From Welwitschia mirabilis (lineage: Eukaryota; Gnetophyta; Gnetopsida; Welwitschiales), in contig JBOZIK010000001.1 of the NCBI GenBank assembly GCA_051453625.1, positions 15,938,546 through 16,002,545 of the forward strand: 64,000 nucleotides of DNA. The letters run 5' to 3'. Position 1 is the stretch's first letter. Each line of letters opens with the position of its first letter. A model generated the notes under the pieces. That model was not told where the DNA came from, ran no database searches, and saw only the letters and a program-made list of their open reading frames with translations. Of the stretch, positions 47,590 through 58,818 are shown piece after piece. The position numbers and the translations under genes were made by a program.

Positions 47590-47840
47590 TGGTACTTATA
47601 TATTATGATCTGTCAGATTTGGTTAATCACTTAAAATTCCAGTTGATCCATTAAGACTTGACTCTATAGTATAGGAAGAGCCTTAATTGACTGAGTTTTT
47701 AGGCTAGTTGACTAACTACATCTAGTGGACTGAATCATAAATCTCGTCAACCCCTATAATGAGCTAAAGGATGGTGAGTAAACCCCTAGTTTATCTTTAT
47801 AATTAATAAGTAAATTCTAGAAACTAGGTGTTACTTGAAA
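47590..47840. repeat. LTR-like GTTGACC repeat fragment inside the element
   Basis: Words such as CCAGTTGATCC, TAGTTGACTAAC and CGTCAACCCC match the repeat block of the flanking LTRs although this is internal sequence. It lies where pol is missing. Confidence 0.4.
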
Positions 47841-47958
47841 GTTTTTCAAAAACCATTCAAATTTATCAAAATTTAAGATGAAATTTCTATTTTCCATGTC
47901 ATAGTTTGTATGATTTAACTAATCAATAAATAAGTATCTATTTTATAAATTATATCTA

Positions 47959-48234
47959 CTATGTTTCAGTAAAGATAACAATATTTATTTTCTCATCTAC
48001 AACTTCACATTTCGATTTTCTAAAAATTACTTTGTGACCTTTGTCATATAATTGACTAATGCTTAATAAATTATGTTTTATACCATTTACATAAAGCACA
48101 TCATCAACTTTAGATAATTTACCTCCTTTAATGAATCTTGTACCTTCTATCTTTATCTTTTTATTATTTTCAAAAATGACTTCTCCCCTATTAATGCTCC
48201 TTAGGTGTTGAAAGTTTGATCTTTCTCTAGTCAT
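47959..48234 (-). pseudogene. Copia protease / pre-integrase fragment
   Basis: A 91-residue open frame with LYLDSGCS just upstream (about 48262-48240; family D-S-G-C-S, the protease active site), then MTRERSNFQHL, GGKLSKVDDVLYVNGIKHNL and LSISQLYDKGHKVIF, a well-preserved copia Gag-Pol segment between protease and integrase. The integrase that should follow is absent; third-ORF sequence starts within 450 bases. Confidence 0.85.
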
Positions 48235-48779
48235 ATGTCATGAGCATCCACTGTCTAGATACAAACTATTTATACTTAATCCTTTGAGAGCTATCTATGT
48301 TGGCTCTTACCCACTTAGTTTTGTTAGACTTTGGTGGTATACATCTTTTAGAAATAAATTTAAATGATAAATAACTTACACAATCAAAAAAAATCATTAA
48401 TTTTCTAATCTTGCAAAAAAGCTTTGAATGACTAAATTTACCACAAAAGTTACATGAAAGTTTATAAGTATACTTACATTGTTAGTTTATCTATTTTTGC
48501 AAATTTCTGAACTAAAACCAATATATAATCTATCTCCAATAGGTTTCTGCACTTCAAGCATCTATTCCAATTTGAGAGAACCACTAGAAGATTTATTTAC
48601 AAATAAGAATAGATTTTTTACCTTTGACATTAGATTGGTGTTGTTTGATTTTAGGAAATTATACTTTATTTCCATTTCCTTCTTATCTTTAGTGAGAGTC
48701 TTCACAATTCTATTCAAATTATTTATCCTTTTACTTAACTTTTCACATTCTTCATATAGTTGCTAGCATTTATCTTCTA

Positions 48780-49904
48780 ATTTATCCTCTTCTTCATTGA
48801 CTATGTCTAAATCATCAGAATCTGATGTGCTAGGTATATTTTTAAGGGATAAAACAATCACCATAAAAGATAACCTTCTATCTCTATTTGATTCTTGATT
48901 TGAATAACTATCGTCATCATCATCGTCATTGTTTCACATGGTAATAAAATAGGGATTATTTATTTTCTTATTATCTCTTCTTGTGTTAGGACATTCATTT
49001 ATCATATGACCAAATCTTTTGCATGAGTAGCATTGTATTTCTATACCTTTTTCTTGCTCCTTTTTATGTTTTAGATGACTTCTTTTTGAGTTTATACTTG
49101 ATTCTCCTTCCCTTTTTTTTCCTATGTAGAAACTTCCTAAACCTTCTAGCTAGAAGAGCCACTTCATCATCATCTAAGTCCTCATCTAATCTTTTAGATC
49201 TGTAGTATTCCTACACACATTTTAAATCAATACCTTTCTTCTTATCTTTGATGAATTTAATTTCATAGGTTTGCAAATTATCTTGTAGTTCTTCCAGTGC
49301 CATTACATTTATGTTTTTGCTCCCCTTGATGGCTGTGACCTTTGGTTTAGATCTCTTAGGTAGGAATCTTAAAACTTTTCTTACCATTTTTTCTTTATTC
49401 AAGAATTCTCTAAGTTCTGCTATAGAGTTTACAATATCAATAAGTCTAGAAAAGAATTCTTACAAGGTCTCCTCTTCATCCATATGGATTTCTTTAAATT
49501 TTGAAATAAGCATTTCAAGTTTAGCTTACTTTACAGTTGAGGTTTCTTTGTATGCTACTTTAAGAATTTTCCAAGCTTCTTTAGCATTATTACAATTCAC
49601 TATGTGCTTAAACTTATCTGTACAGACTGCACAAAATATGGCATTAATAGGATGGACATATATGGTGGTTTTTAACTTATCAGTGGAGGTCCATTGATTT
49701 CAAGCTCTGGGAACTAAGATAGTATTACAATTGGCATCAGTTTACATTAACAAAGGCATAAAATAACCTTTATAAATAACTTATTCTATATTAGCATGCA
49801 AAGATCTAGGAAATATTCTCATTCTGAATTTCTAGTAAGCATAGTTTGACCCATTAAACATGGGTGGAGAATTGATGAAAAAAACCATTAAATGTATTAC
49901 TCAT
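48780..49904 (-). pseudogene. Copia gag, first copy
   Basis: Minus-strand ATG at 49904. PPMFNGSNYAY then RMRIF open the UBN2-type Gag. FKHIVNCNNAKEAWKILKVA, KLEMLISKFKEIHMDEEETL, FLPKRSKPKVTAI and LEELQDNLQTYEIKF (49402-49211) are near-intact helices of that domain. The zinc knuckle CYSCKRFGHMINEC is complete at 49032-48991. An Asp-rich stretch and coiled coil follow (48900-48500). Only a few stops. This is the best-preserved coding region in the window. Gag packages element RNA; no partner pol is present nearby. Confidence 0.88.
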
Positions 49905-49955
49905 TATAAGGTTCTAAAATAAAGATCAGTTAAAACCTAAATAGAACTTAACTTA

Positions 49956-49967
49956 GATCTAATACCA
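49956..49967 (-). other. Primer binding site, decayed
   Basis: Minus strand TGGTATTAGATC, two bases after the LTR end at 49970. Confidence 0.75.
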
Positions 49968-49969
49968 AT

Positions 49970-51523
49970 TGATAGGATTGAGAACCCTGGAAGGGGGTGA
50001 ATAGATTCTTAAAAATTACAATAGGGAATTATAAATTAATTAAAGATGTATCAAAAACTTGCATAGAATAATGTACTAATTTGAAATATGCATGAAAAGA
50101 AAAGCTAATAGAAGTAAAGAAATAAACAAACTGAAAGAACATAATATCAAATAGATTTAAACAAGATTTTTATAGTGGTTCAAGAAAATCCCTACTCTAC
50201 TCTTGATGATTAGTTTATCATTAAGCTTGATCTAGATCTTCATTACTCCACTAGGTATTCTAGGTTCACCTCTAATCTTTACAAATGAACTTTTCTAAGC
50301 TTAGCTTCAATCTTTGAGCAAAGTTTTGTAGGCTTAGTATCAACCTTTAAATGTAATTTTTAAGGCTTGGTCTTAAACTTTGAACAGACTTTTCATGGCT
50401 TAGTATCAACCTTTCACAATGTAAAATACTAATGCAATGATGTCAATATGCACAGATATCACTCATTCTTGATACAGTAGATTTGATGAAGCCCTTCTCC
50501 TATAGATGTATATTAGATAAAGCAGTAGATCTAATTTTAAATGTAGAGATGATATAGACATTATATATTTCTTTGTCAGAATTACAAATGCTAAGACTTA
50601 ATAGTGAATATCATAAGATTATAGTGCCAGTTTCTTTAATCCAAAAGATTAACATAATTAAAAAATGGTTCCAAAGGATTTTGTAGTCATCTATCTCTTA
50701 GATATTTATATTGGAAGGCTTTTAGGATTTATTACATTTTAAATATGCTTCTAATAACTATTAATGGCTAGAAAATGGCTATCTAATGGTTGTATAATAA
50801 ATATAAAATAGATAGAAAATTTTAGTTCTATTCCATCCGATCAACTCCTCAAAAGTCTGATTGACTCCATCTAGATTTGTTCGATCCCACTTTGGTCATT
50901 CACTATAAAATTTGGTCATTTGCTTATCTTGATAAAGATCTTTCTAATTTCCAGCATCAGTTCTAGTCGACTCCTTCAGGTGTCTGGTTGACCTTATAAA
51001 GATTAGCTTACAAGTATCAGTTGTAAAGTGCTTGGGTCCAATTAACTCCATCATAGGTCTAGTTGACCCCTTATCAATTAGTTCAAGAGTACTATTTCTT
51101 GGTTCATAGATCTCGTCGACCCCATCATAGATTCAGTTGACCCCTTATCATTTAATCTAGGGATACTATTTATCAAGTCCTCAAATTCAATCAACCCCAT
51201 AAATGTCCAGTCGACCCCTTGTCATTTGGTTTAGAGATACTAATACTTGAGGTTATAAGTTTGGATGATCTCATCAAAAATCTAGTTAGCCCCTCTAAAT
51301 TTAATTTAATTTGTTTGTCTACTTCAGGTGTGGTCGACCTCATGAAAGTCTAGTTAACCCCTCATGAGGGTAAATGAATTGACAGGTTCCTAGTACTCAG
51401 AATTTAATGGTTTTGATTTCATTTTTAGACATGTAAGTAATTAACATCTTTTATACAAGATACACAAAATTTGCTATATAGAAAATATTAGTTTGACATT
51501 AATTAATAAAACATAATGTAACA
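49970..51523 (-). repeat. 5' LTR of the SIRE-like array
   Basis: Minus strand starts TGTTACATTATG and ends CAATCCTATCA. Homologous to 44188-45736. It contains a tandem repeat of about 75 bases (50990-51300) with TTGACC/TCGACC words. Confidence 0.88.
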
Positions 51524-53484
51524 CTTACTTCTCTAATCGTAGTTACACTCCCCTTATCATAAAAAAATAATGATTATTTTGACGCTATAGAATAAATGGT
51601 GTTCCTAATATCATCAAAGGTATTGCTTATTTCCTAGACTTATTAAGCTTATAATATTTTCACATAATCATTTCATTTGTAAGAATTCAGGTGTGTTTTG
51701 AGATGTTAAAAGGTAAGTTCATTTCAAAGCAGCTTTTGATCTTATCATTCATTATTTAAAAACACTAATACTTGGTATCATCATAATCATTGCCTAATCA
51801 AGTGGTACTTTATAAAGTTTTTGAATTATGTCATGCATCATTCATCATGTAATTTTATGATTATTTCCAAGGGAATTTGCCTAGTTGGAATTTGGGGTAG
51901 GTACAAAATTTTCTTCATGTTCCTAGTTGTCTATTTTCATTTTTTTTCCTTAGTTGTTTTATTTAATATTTTAAAGTTAATTGGATACTTTTTTTATTAG
52001 AATACTTAGGATTTAATTATTTAGTGGTTTTCATATTAATTTTCATATTTTACTCTTATTTTTTATTTATAGAAATTTATTTTCTTTTAGATATTTCATT
52101 AAATTATGTTTTTTAGTTTATGATGATAAATTTTCCCATATATTATTTTATTTTTTTTAATTTTAGTTATTTAATCTTTGTTTTTAGTTCAATGCATCCA
52201 TTTACTATTTTTCAAATGATTATGAGTTTAGAGTATGTTTTAGAACCTTTTTTTTAGTGCATTATCATTATTTTATTCTGACATCTCTTTCTCTTATCTT
52301 AACTTCTTTTCAAAATTCACCACCTTTATCAAGCCTTATTCATTATGATTCTTAGTCGTTTTCCATATTTTAGAATTTTTGATAACTCTCTAAATCCTCC
52401 ATGATTTCATCTTAGTCAAACATATTTTATTAATGCTTTCATTTTTTTAATCTTTTAAAAAATTCTATCATCCTTCTTATTGTCCAGACGATAAGGTCGA
52501 TAACGTACTAATATTTTCTAAGCATTATCATTTTTATGTTTCATCATTTTTTGCTATTTTTTACCCTTCTTTTGCATAAAGACTACTACTATAAGGTTCT
52601 TCTAATTTGTTTATTTGTACTTAAATGATATATTAATCCTTTTATTTAACATTAATGCAATACAAGATGTATTGATTCATTGTAGAAGGGAACAAAACAT
52701 ACTTTTGAGATATTTTTGAAATATTTTTAAGTAGAAATTTTGAGTACCATGTTTAAATTTTTTCCATGATATACATCTGTAATGTACTAGTCTAATTATG
52801 CTCATCTATTATTTGAGTGATATGCTTTATGAATATTATTTATTAAATCATGTACTTAACAATAAAATACTTGTAGTTTGTTTTCTTTGTACATGTGGCT
52901 AAAGTAATTTAAGAGACCATGAATGAGGAAAATAATATTATGCTCAATTTTTTTATGTATTTATCTTATGGATTATGCTTAAAAATGTAATGTTTGATTT
53001 ATGAACATTACTTTTGAGTCATTACCTCTTCTAATTATACATGCACATCATTTATCTAAGTTTTTATGGTTATATCTTACGATGATACTTTTTCTTAGAC
53101 ATTTGATATTTATTTCTTTGATGTATTAAATCTTTTAAATTGGGGGCTAACATACTAATAAGTGTTTTTGGTCTTATTTTCTAATGATCATACTTATAGG
53201 CATTTGATTTTATACCTAGACTTTTAAAAGCTTATTATTCCCATAATCATCTAGATGACATACTAGATGATATCATGGTTATATTATCTACCAAGGTAAA
53301 GCATTCATTTTATTAGATTCTAAAATTTAATCCTACATATTGAGATTTTTGCTCAAAATATACATTTGCCTAGTAAATGTTTATCCTATTTAATTTTTCT
53401 TACAATCATAGTTTTTCACTAACCTTGTTAGGGATTTACAAGGCTAACTGAAGGTCTATGTTGCAATGCTAAATTACATGTTCT
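51524..53484 (+). other. 3' internal part of the gypsy-type element
   Basis: T-rich sequence without coding motifs. TTTTAAATTGGGGGC at about 53135-53149 looks like a polypurine tract but lies about 340 bases before the LTR start. Text near 53250-53300 repeats a word set (GATGACATACTAGATGATA) also found in the LTRs. Confidence 0.5.
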
Positions 53485-54722
53485 TGATGAGGTGTTTTAA
53501 GTAGTTTTGTAGGACATTTGGATAAGTTTAAGTGAAAATCAATAATTACTGAGAGTCAAGGAGAAAATCATGGAAATGTATAATCACTAATACATTTAGA
53601 GTCATATTGGATAATTTCTTATACTTCACATTTTAAGGAGGATTTAATGATTTACAAAGCCAATGTATCTTGATTAAATAGCTTGAAAAGACTATCATCC
53701 CCTTCACCATTCAGAAAACACTACTGAATGATACCATGTTTATGATGACAAGGATGTTGATTTGATTAAATATGGAAGCTAACATGGAATCTCTCTTGAT
53801 GTGGCATCATCCTCTTCATCATCTGGATGATAGTCAAGATGATACATAATTTTAGTTAATACATCAAACTTTACCTAACTTCTATAATGTCTTATGCATC
53901 ACGTATGCACCATTGGAGTTTCTATTATGTCTATTAGATTTATTATTTTAAAGTATTTTATTATAAGAAATGCCTCCTTAACCGTTGCTTTATTTTTTGT
54001 CTTCTTTAGCATCTAAAAATATTATGACAAGAGATTAAAGAATAGGAGATCCATGCATAATTACAGACAAGAGTCTTTTTTGTTTTAGGCTGTGTATTTT
54101 TTATTGAAGTACTACTCCTTGTAATAAGGATGTTGGTTCAAAAATAATGAAAAGCTTTTTTTAGTTTTATTCATGTGCATATCCCTTACAGTTTATGTTG
54201 GTTATGATTTTGTGATAGTTTCATATTTAATATAGATCATCAAGAGCAATCTTTGCTAAGGTTGAAATTAGTAGTTTAGGTTTTTGCATTATATTTTACA
54301 TTTTATAGATTAACCATTATATGTTTTTCATATTCTATTTGACATGCCTAATAGCTTAGGTTGGTTAGGATTAATGATAGTTTCTTTTATTGATCTAGGT
54401 TATACAGGTAGCCAATCTTTGTGATAAAAGGACTTGGTAATCAAATAGATATTACATGTACAATAGATTTCATTTTCATTATATTAGTGTATTTACTTTG
54501 CATTATTTTCTTGCATTGTTCTTTATTTTCATCTTAACCTAAAAAAGAAAACATAAAAATATTTTGCTGAAATTAATTATCTAATTTTGAGCCTAGTGCC
54601 TTTAGCAGATTATGACATTTGGGTTTACTTCGATATATACTATTATGTGTCTTGTATAAATATTTATAATCGATAGGATCTACTTAAGGACATAATGATT
54701 ACATAAATATGCACTCACAATA
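53485..54722 (+). repeat. 3' LTR of the gypsy-type element
   Basis: Starts TGATGAGGTGTTTTAAGTAG and ends ACTCACAATA (CA to TA). Matches 37535-38755. Confidence 0.85.
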
Positions 54723-55790
54723 AAAATCAATGCCTTTCATTTGGAAATAACCTTAAGCTACCAACCTTGTTTGATTTCTAAATATTTTTAAGTCCTCATT
54801 TAATTTATTCTTAGACTTATTTTTCTCTAGTGATATTATGTTCCTTAGCTCTAGGTACTAGTTCTAAACATTGATTCTTCATTAATTAATTTAATTCATC
54901 TTACATTACAATCATCTTACTCTAAGCATTTTTATCTCTATTAAAATCCTTAGATACTAAAATTAAAACAAAACATATATTCACATAGATTAAACTTTTA
55001 GTCTTTATCTTACCAAAGGTATTATCTACCATAGAGTCAATAAAAAGATTTCTATGCATAATGATATCCTTTGGATGTGTTTGAGAAGCTTAAGTAGTTT
55101 ATTCATTAGGTGATGAGGTAGGAATAGAAATATCTGAGATTAAAGATTTTAGTGTTAGACTTAATTATTTTAAAGATTAAATATAATTCATCATCAACAT
55201 ATTTAACATTATATCCTCCCTTCTTATCTATTTTGATATGTGTACACTTTTCCCTCTATGACATCTTAAATTGAATACTCTATAGTTCTTAATTTTTTTA
55301 AGTATCTTAAAATACGTCTTCTATAGATTTAAACATAAATTTATACTCTTTAGAATTTATAACTTACTTCCAAAATTATTAAAGTAGAGAATAGTATGCC
55401 CTTTTTCTTTTCACAGTTCATAGTGAATTTTAGTTATGCATAGTCTAGGGATGTAATGATCCTAAAGCCTTACATTAGAAACTATCATATATTACACTAA
55501 TTTACTTAATGTGATAATTCATCTAGAGTTGTAATAACTATTTAAAGAATGTAACCTTTAAATAATAATAATTTTTTAAAGAATAATAACATTTCATCAT
55601 GATTAAATGATGAAATTTGATAGTGAAGGATATTCAAGTGATTTGCATAGGCTATACTAAGTTGTTGGCAATTTATCCTAGCTTCATATTGATCCCAAAA
55701 ACTAGACCTTGAAGGAATTAGTTTCTTGATTAGTCTACTTACCAAAGGTCTTACATTTAATGTAGTAGATTTTTTAATTGGTTTTTCATA
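54723..55790 (-). pseudogene. Copia integrase end and RT start, 5' part of the split element
   Basis: Minus strand: LIKKLIPSRSSFWDQYEARI and LLFFKKLLLFKGYIL (55745-55542) are integrase-region remnants. KMIVMQDELNQ-like text, NQCLELVPRAKEHNITREKW (about 54890-54830) and TRLVAQGYFQMKGIDF (about 54780-54730) are the hallmark linker and first block of copia RT. The latter ends exactly at the gypsy-type LTR, and the next RT block (EETLSP) begins on the other side at 37504. Gag was not found further right. Confidence 0.82.
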
Positions 55791-57142
55791 ATATTATGTA
55801 ATAAAGATGAATATCTTATTTTTTTGTCAATTTATATTATTTTTCTTATATAAAAAAGATTCTATTTTTTTCAAATGCTTTTAATATGATAAAATGATAG
55901 TTTAATTATTGTTAAAAAAATTATAAAAAAAAGGAATTAAAATTTTCATAATTGGTATCAAAGCAAAACTAATCCATACAAATGTAGATATTCTATTTTT
56001 TTAAAGATTTCCAAAGAAACTAGTACAAATGTAAAAAAAGAAAGAAGTTTAAAAAATAAAATACAATAATAAAAAAAATAACAAACAAAAATCATTGATA
56101 TAAAATAGAAAAGAAGCAATCAAACTTATACATCACTGAGAGTCATCCTTTTATGAATAGAAAGGCATAGGTAAAGGATTGAGAAGGTGGGTTAGGATTT
56201 TCCATTATTGTCATTAAGAAATAAATAGCTTGACGTAATGAAATTATTATAGTAATTATTTAATAAAATAATAATATATTTTAGAGAATTTTTAAGATGT
56301 TCTTTAGACATCCAATAGTGATAATAAAAATCACAAAAATCCTCCTTGGAAATCATCAATCATTTTAAAGAATATTTGAGAACCCACTTTAGTTGGGTGA
56401 TACAAGCATCCTTCCATGCTAATGTCAAGAAAATAACTCCTTTTTAAGATTTTTTTCTTTAAAGAAATTAATTCTATAAGTGCATGAAATCAATTATACC
56501 TATAATAAGTGCTATTAGAAATAAATAGCCCTAAAACATTTTGCATAGCAAAGCAAGAGCTAAATAATCATTACTACATACCTTAACACTCAAAGATAGA
56601 CTTTGGAATATTTCAACTGATACATCTTGTGATGCACCATGCAGCATATTTCTTTTAATACACTAACAATGATTTCAAAATTTTGATAAACAAATCCCAT
56701 AAAGGATGCATTTTTGCATGCCAAAATTGACATTCTAAGCAAGTAAAATAAATCAATTTAGTATAGGAAGAAATATTAAAAATATTGTTTTATTACATAT
56801 TAATATATTTTGCCTTATTTATTATTTTTATGATATTATCAACTTTCCCTTAACATCAGAAAGTTTATTGCTACATTATAAAGATCACTACAAAACAACA
56901 TGATAATGCAACATCAACTACTAGTACTCTAGCTAGGACTACTCATGCCACTGACCTTCTAAAGTGGATTGGTAAAAAAACTCACATTCCTATATCTTCT
57001 ACAGGAATTAAATTCATTTCAATTATTGGCTTAATTGGATAATAAATTAAATTTAACCTTAAAATATGGTAACACTTAGTGGAAGTACAAATTAATACAT
57101 CATAGTAACATGTGGCATAACAAGAAAAAGTAAGATGGAGAT
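55791..57142 (+). other. Unassigned; PBS-like and PPT-like sites suggest a small or deleted copia unit
   Basis: TGGTATCAAAGC at 55953-55964 is one base from the Met-tRNA PBS, and AAAAGTAAGATGGAGAT (57126-57142) directly precedes the LTR start at 57143 like a PPT. No coding motif between. The left LTR was not recognised. Confidence 0.3.
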
Positions 57143-57257
57143 TGTTAAAATTAGTTCCACATGGTTAGACTAAAGTAAGGAGTCTTATTCTTCTCTCTCT
57201 TTCTCTCTCTCTACACACACACACACACACGCGCACGCGCGCACGCACGCGCGTGCG

Positions 57258-57297
<40 letters not shown>

Positions 57298-57350
57298 CTT
57301 ATGTACAATGAGTAATATATAGATTGAAATCCTCTATCCATAAATTAACA
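57143..57350 (+). repeat. 5' LTR of copia with embedded AC/GC tract
   Basis: Starts TGTTAAAATTAG and ends AATTAACA next to the PBS. Contains a pyrimidine run then an 82-base alternating tract. Confidence 0.75.
57213..57294. repeat. Alternating purine-pyrimidine (AC)n/(GC) tract, Z-DNA candidate
   Basis: 82 bases alternate purine and pyrimidine without a break. The centre (57231-57261) holds ten CpG in 31 bases and a 14-base palindrome CGCACGCGCGTGCG (57244-57257). Confidence 0.95.
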
Positions 57351-57363
57351 TGGTATTAGAGTT
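57351..57363 (+). other. Primer binding site
   Basis: TGGTATTAGAGTT directly after the LTR; one C-to-T change within the Met-tRNA core. Confidence 0.8.
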
Positions 57364-58818
57364 ATTAATGACACCAAGGAGGCATTTTAAGAGAGCAAAG
57401 TTATGGTGAATACCATGGACAACTTGAACTTGATGTTGATAATAATGTCATAGTATCCTTCAATAAGGTCAGATGTTCTATAAGGCTCCATTATTGAGAC
57501 CAAAGTCTTCCCTTTAGTTGATGTGCTCTATGGATGGAAGTTTCTTAATCTTTAGCATTCAAAGAACATAATCACTTTAGAGAGTACATCATGATAGTCC
57601 AACTACATTACTAATGATATTTCATACTAATAGTAAAATCTTAAAAAGAGAAGCGTCATCACCTTTATGATCACTGAACTCTCTTGTATTATTAATTACT
57701 CTTGCCTATAACAAGTTCACCACCTATCGTGATAAGCTATTATTCTCTTAGGTCATGTTCTTACTACTCTTCTTTCTATTTATAGAATCCTTTACTACTG
57801 CTAGTACTCTTTTATATTCCTACATACCTCTATTGATTATTACAACATAGTCAATGCATTACCTTCCTTTTACTTGTTGTCGTATGACTTTCCTCTCTAT
57901 TATGCTCCTAATTTAGTACTTTTTCACATCTTGATCTGTCTACTAGATTTACACCTACACTACATGTTCTATTACATTAGTGCTTATCATAGATTTTCTA
58001 TGACTTGTTAATGCATGTGTCCATGCTACTACTTGCTATTTTGCATTACTTGGTATTATTATGCTCAATGTTGACATCCTATATGTATGCCTCTAATTAC
58101 ATTGCTCTAATGTTTACCTACATGATGTGGAACTACTCTTTATCTTTACTTGTACATGCTTAGTGTCTAGCCTTACCACTACCACTTTGTCCATAGCTCT
58201 TACTCCTCTCTCACATTGCTATGCCTATCATGCTGTTTTCCTTCTATTATTCTAGAACTACTTATTATCTTACATAATGATGTTTAATGCATTTTACACT
58301 TCTTTCCACATGCTACTTGCATCAGACTTACCTCCCTATGTGCTTCTTCTCTAGTGTCCTCTATAGCTAGTGCTCTGCTTTCATCTCCTACTTGCTACTA
58401 TAGTGATTACAACTCTTATGTGTCCCTAAGTACTTCCCTTGATTGTCAACTACCATGTATTTTCACATCTATTTATGCCTTTTGTTAGTTTTCCTGTGTG
58501 TTCCCACCACTATCTGTGATCTCTTGTTACTTCTCTATGTGGTCTGGCACTACCTTTATAACCTCTACTGTAATAAGATTCACTATTATTATGGACTATT
58601 CTCTACTACCCTAAACTCATTTACATTACTAGCCTTCTGCTGCTGACCTATTTTGGCATGTTTCCTTACTAATCATCCTATTCTATCTTGTCTATACGCT
58701 CTACCATTTGGATCTTCTGTTTTAGCTAAATGAATTTGTTTTTTTTGTTATAACATAACTTTGTGAAATTATTTAGGAAAATAAGATCCTTGGGCAATCT
58801 TAGTTCTTTAATCTAAAG
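57364..58818 (+). other. Leader region of copia element, pyrimidine-rich
   Basis: About 1.45 kb rich in C and T (57680-58700) with short frames such as 58443-58646. No domain recognised. Unusually long for a copia leader; could include another insertion. Confidence 0.4.

Larger units (their letters stand above)
43017..51523 (-). mobile_element. SIRE-like copia tandem array (LTR-internal-LTR-partial internal), pol missing
   Basis: Minus-strand order from the right: LTR (51523-49970), PBS, gag, pre-integrase fragment, third ORF, PPT, LTR (45736-44188), second PBS, second gag copy, gap. The middle LTR therefore serves two internal regions, the pattern left by unequal recombination. The complete internal region is only 4.2 kb and lacks integrase, RT and RNase H. 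The gag copies and LTRs are closely alike by eye and better preserved than the surrounding gypsy-type element, as expected for the younger layer of a nest. Confidence 0.82.
37535..54722 (+). mobile_element. Gypsy-type LTR element (about 17 kb) nested in copia and itself interrupted
   Basis: Direct repeats 37535-38755 and 53485-54722 are homologous along their length and in plus orientation. The first is followed by a decayed PBS of the TGGCGCC type. The insertion point is exact: copia RT runs to 37534 on one side and resumes at 54723 on the other. The inside is split by the SIRE-like array ending at 51523. I find no RT or integrase motif in the remaining internal sequence, so it may be a large non-autonomous derivative. 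No clean target duplication (ATTTT versus AAAAT). Confidence 0.75.

Noticed and set aside
37530-54727. ATTTT/AAAAT as target duplication of the gypsy-type element
   Set aside because: They are inverse, not direct, repeats, so not accepted as a duplication.
57680-58700. Pyrimidine-rich plus-strand ORF 58443-58646 as a membrane protein
   Set aside because: Hydrophobicity follows from T-rich codons; no start context or homology to support it.
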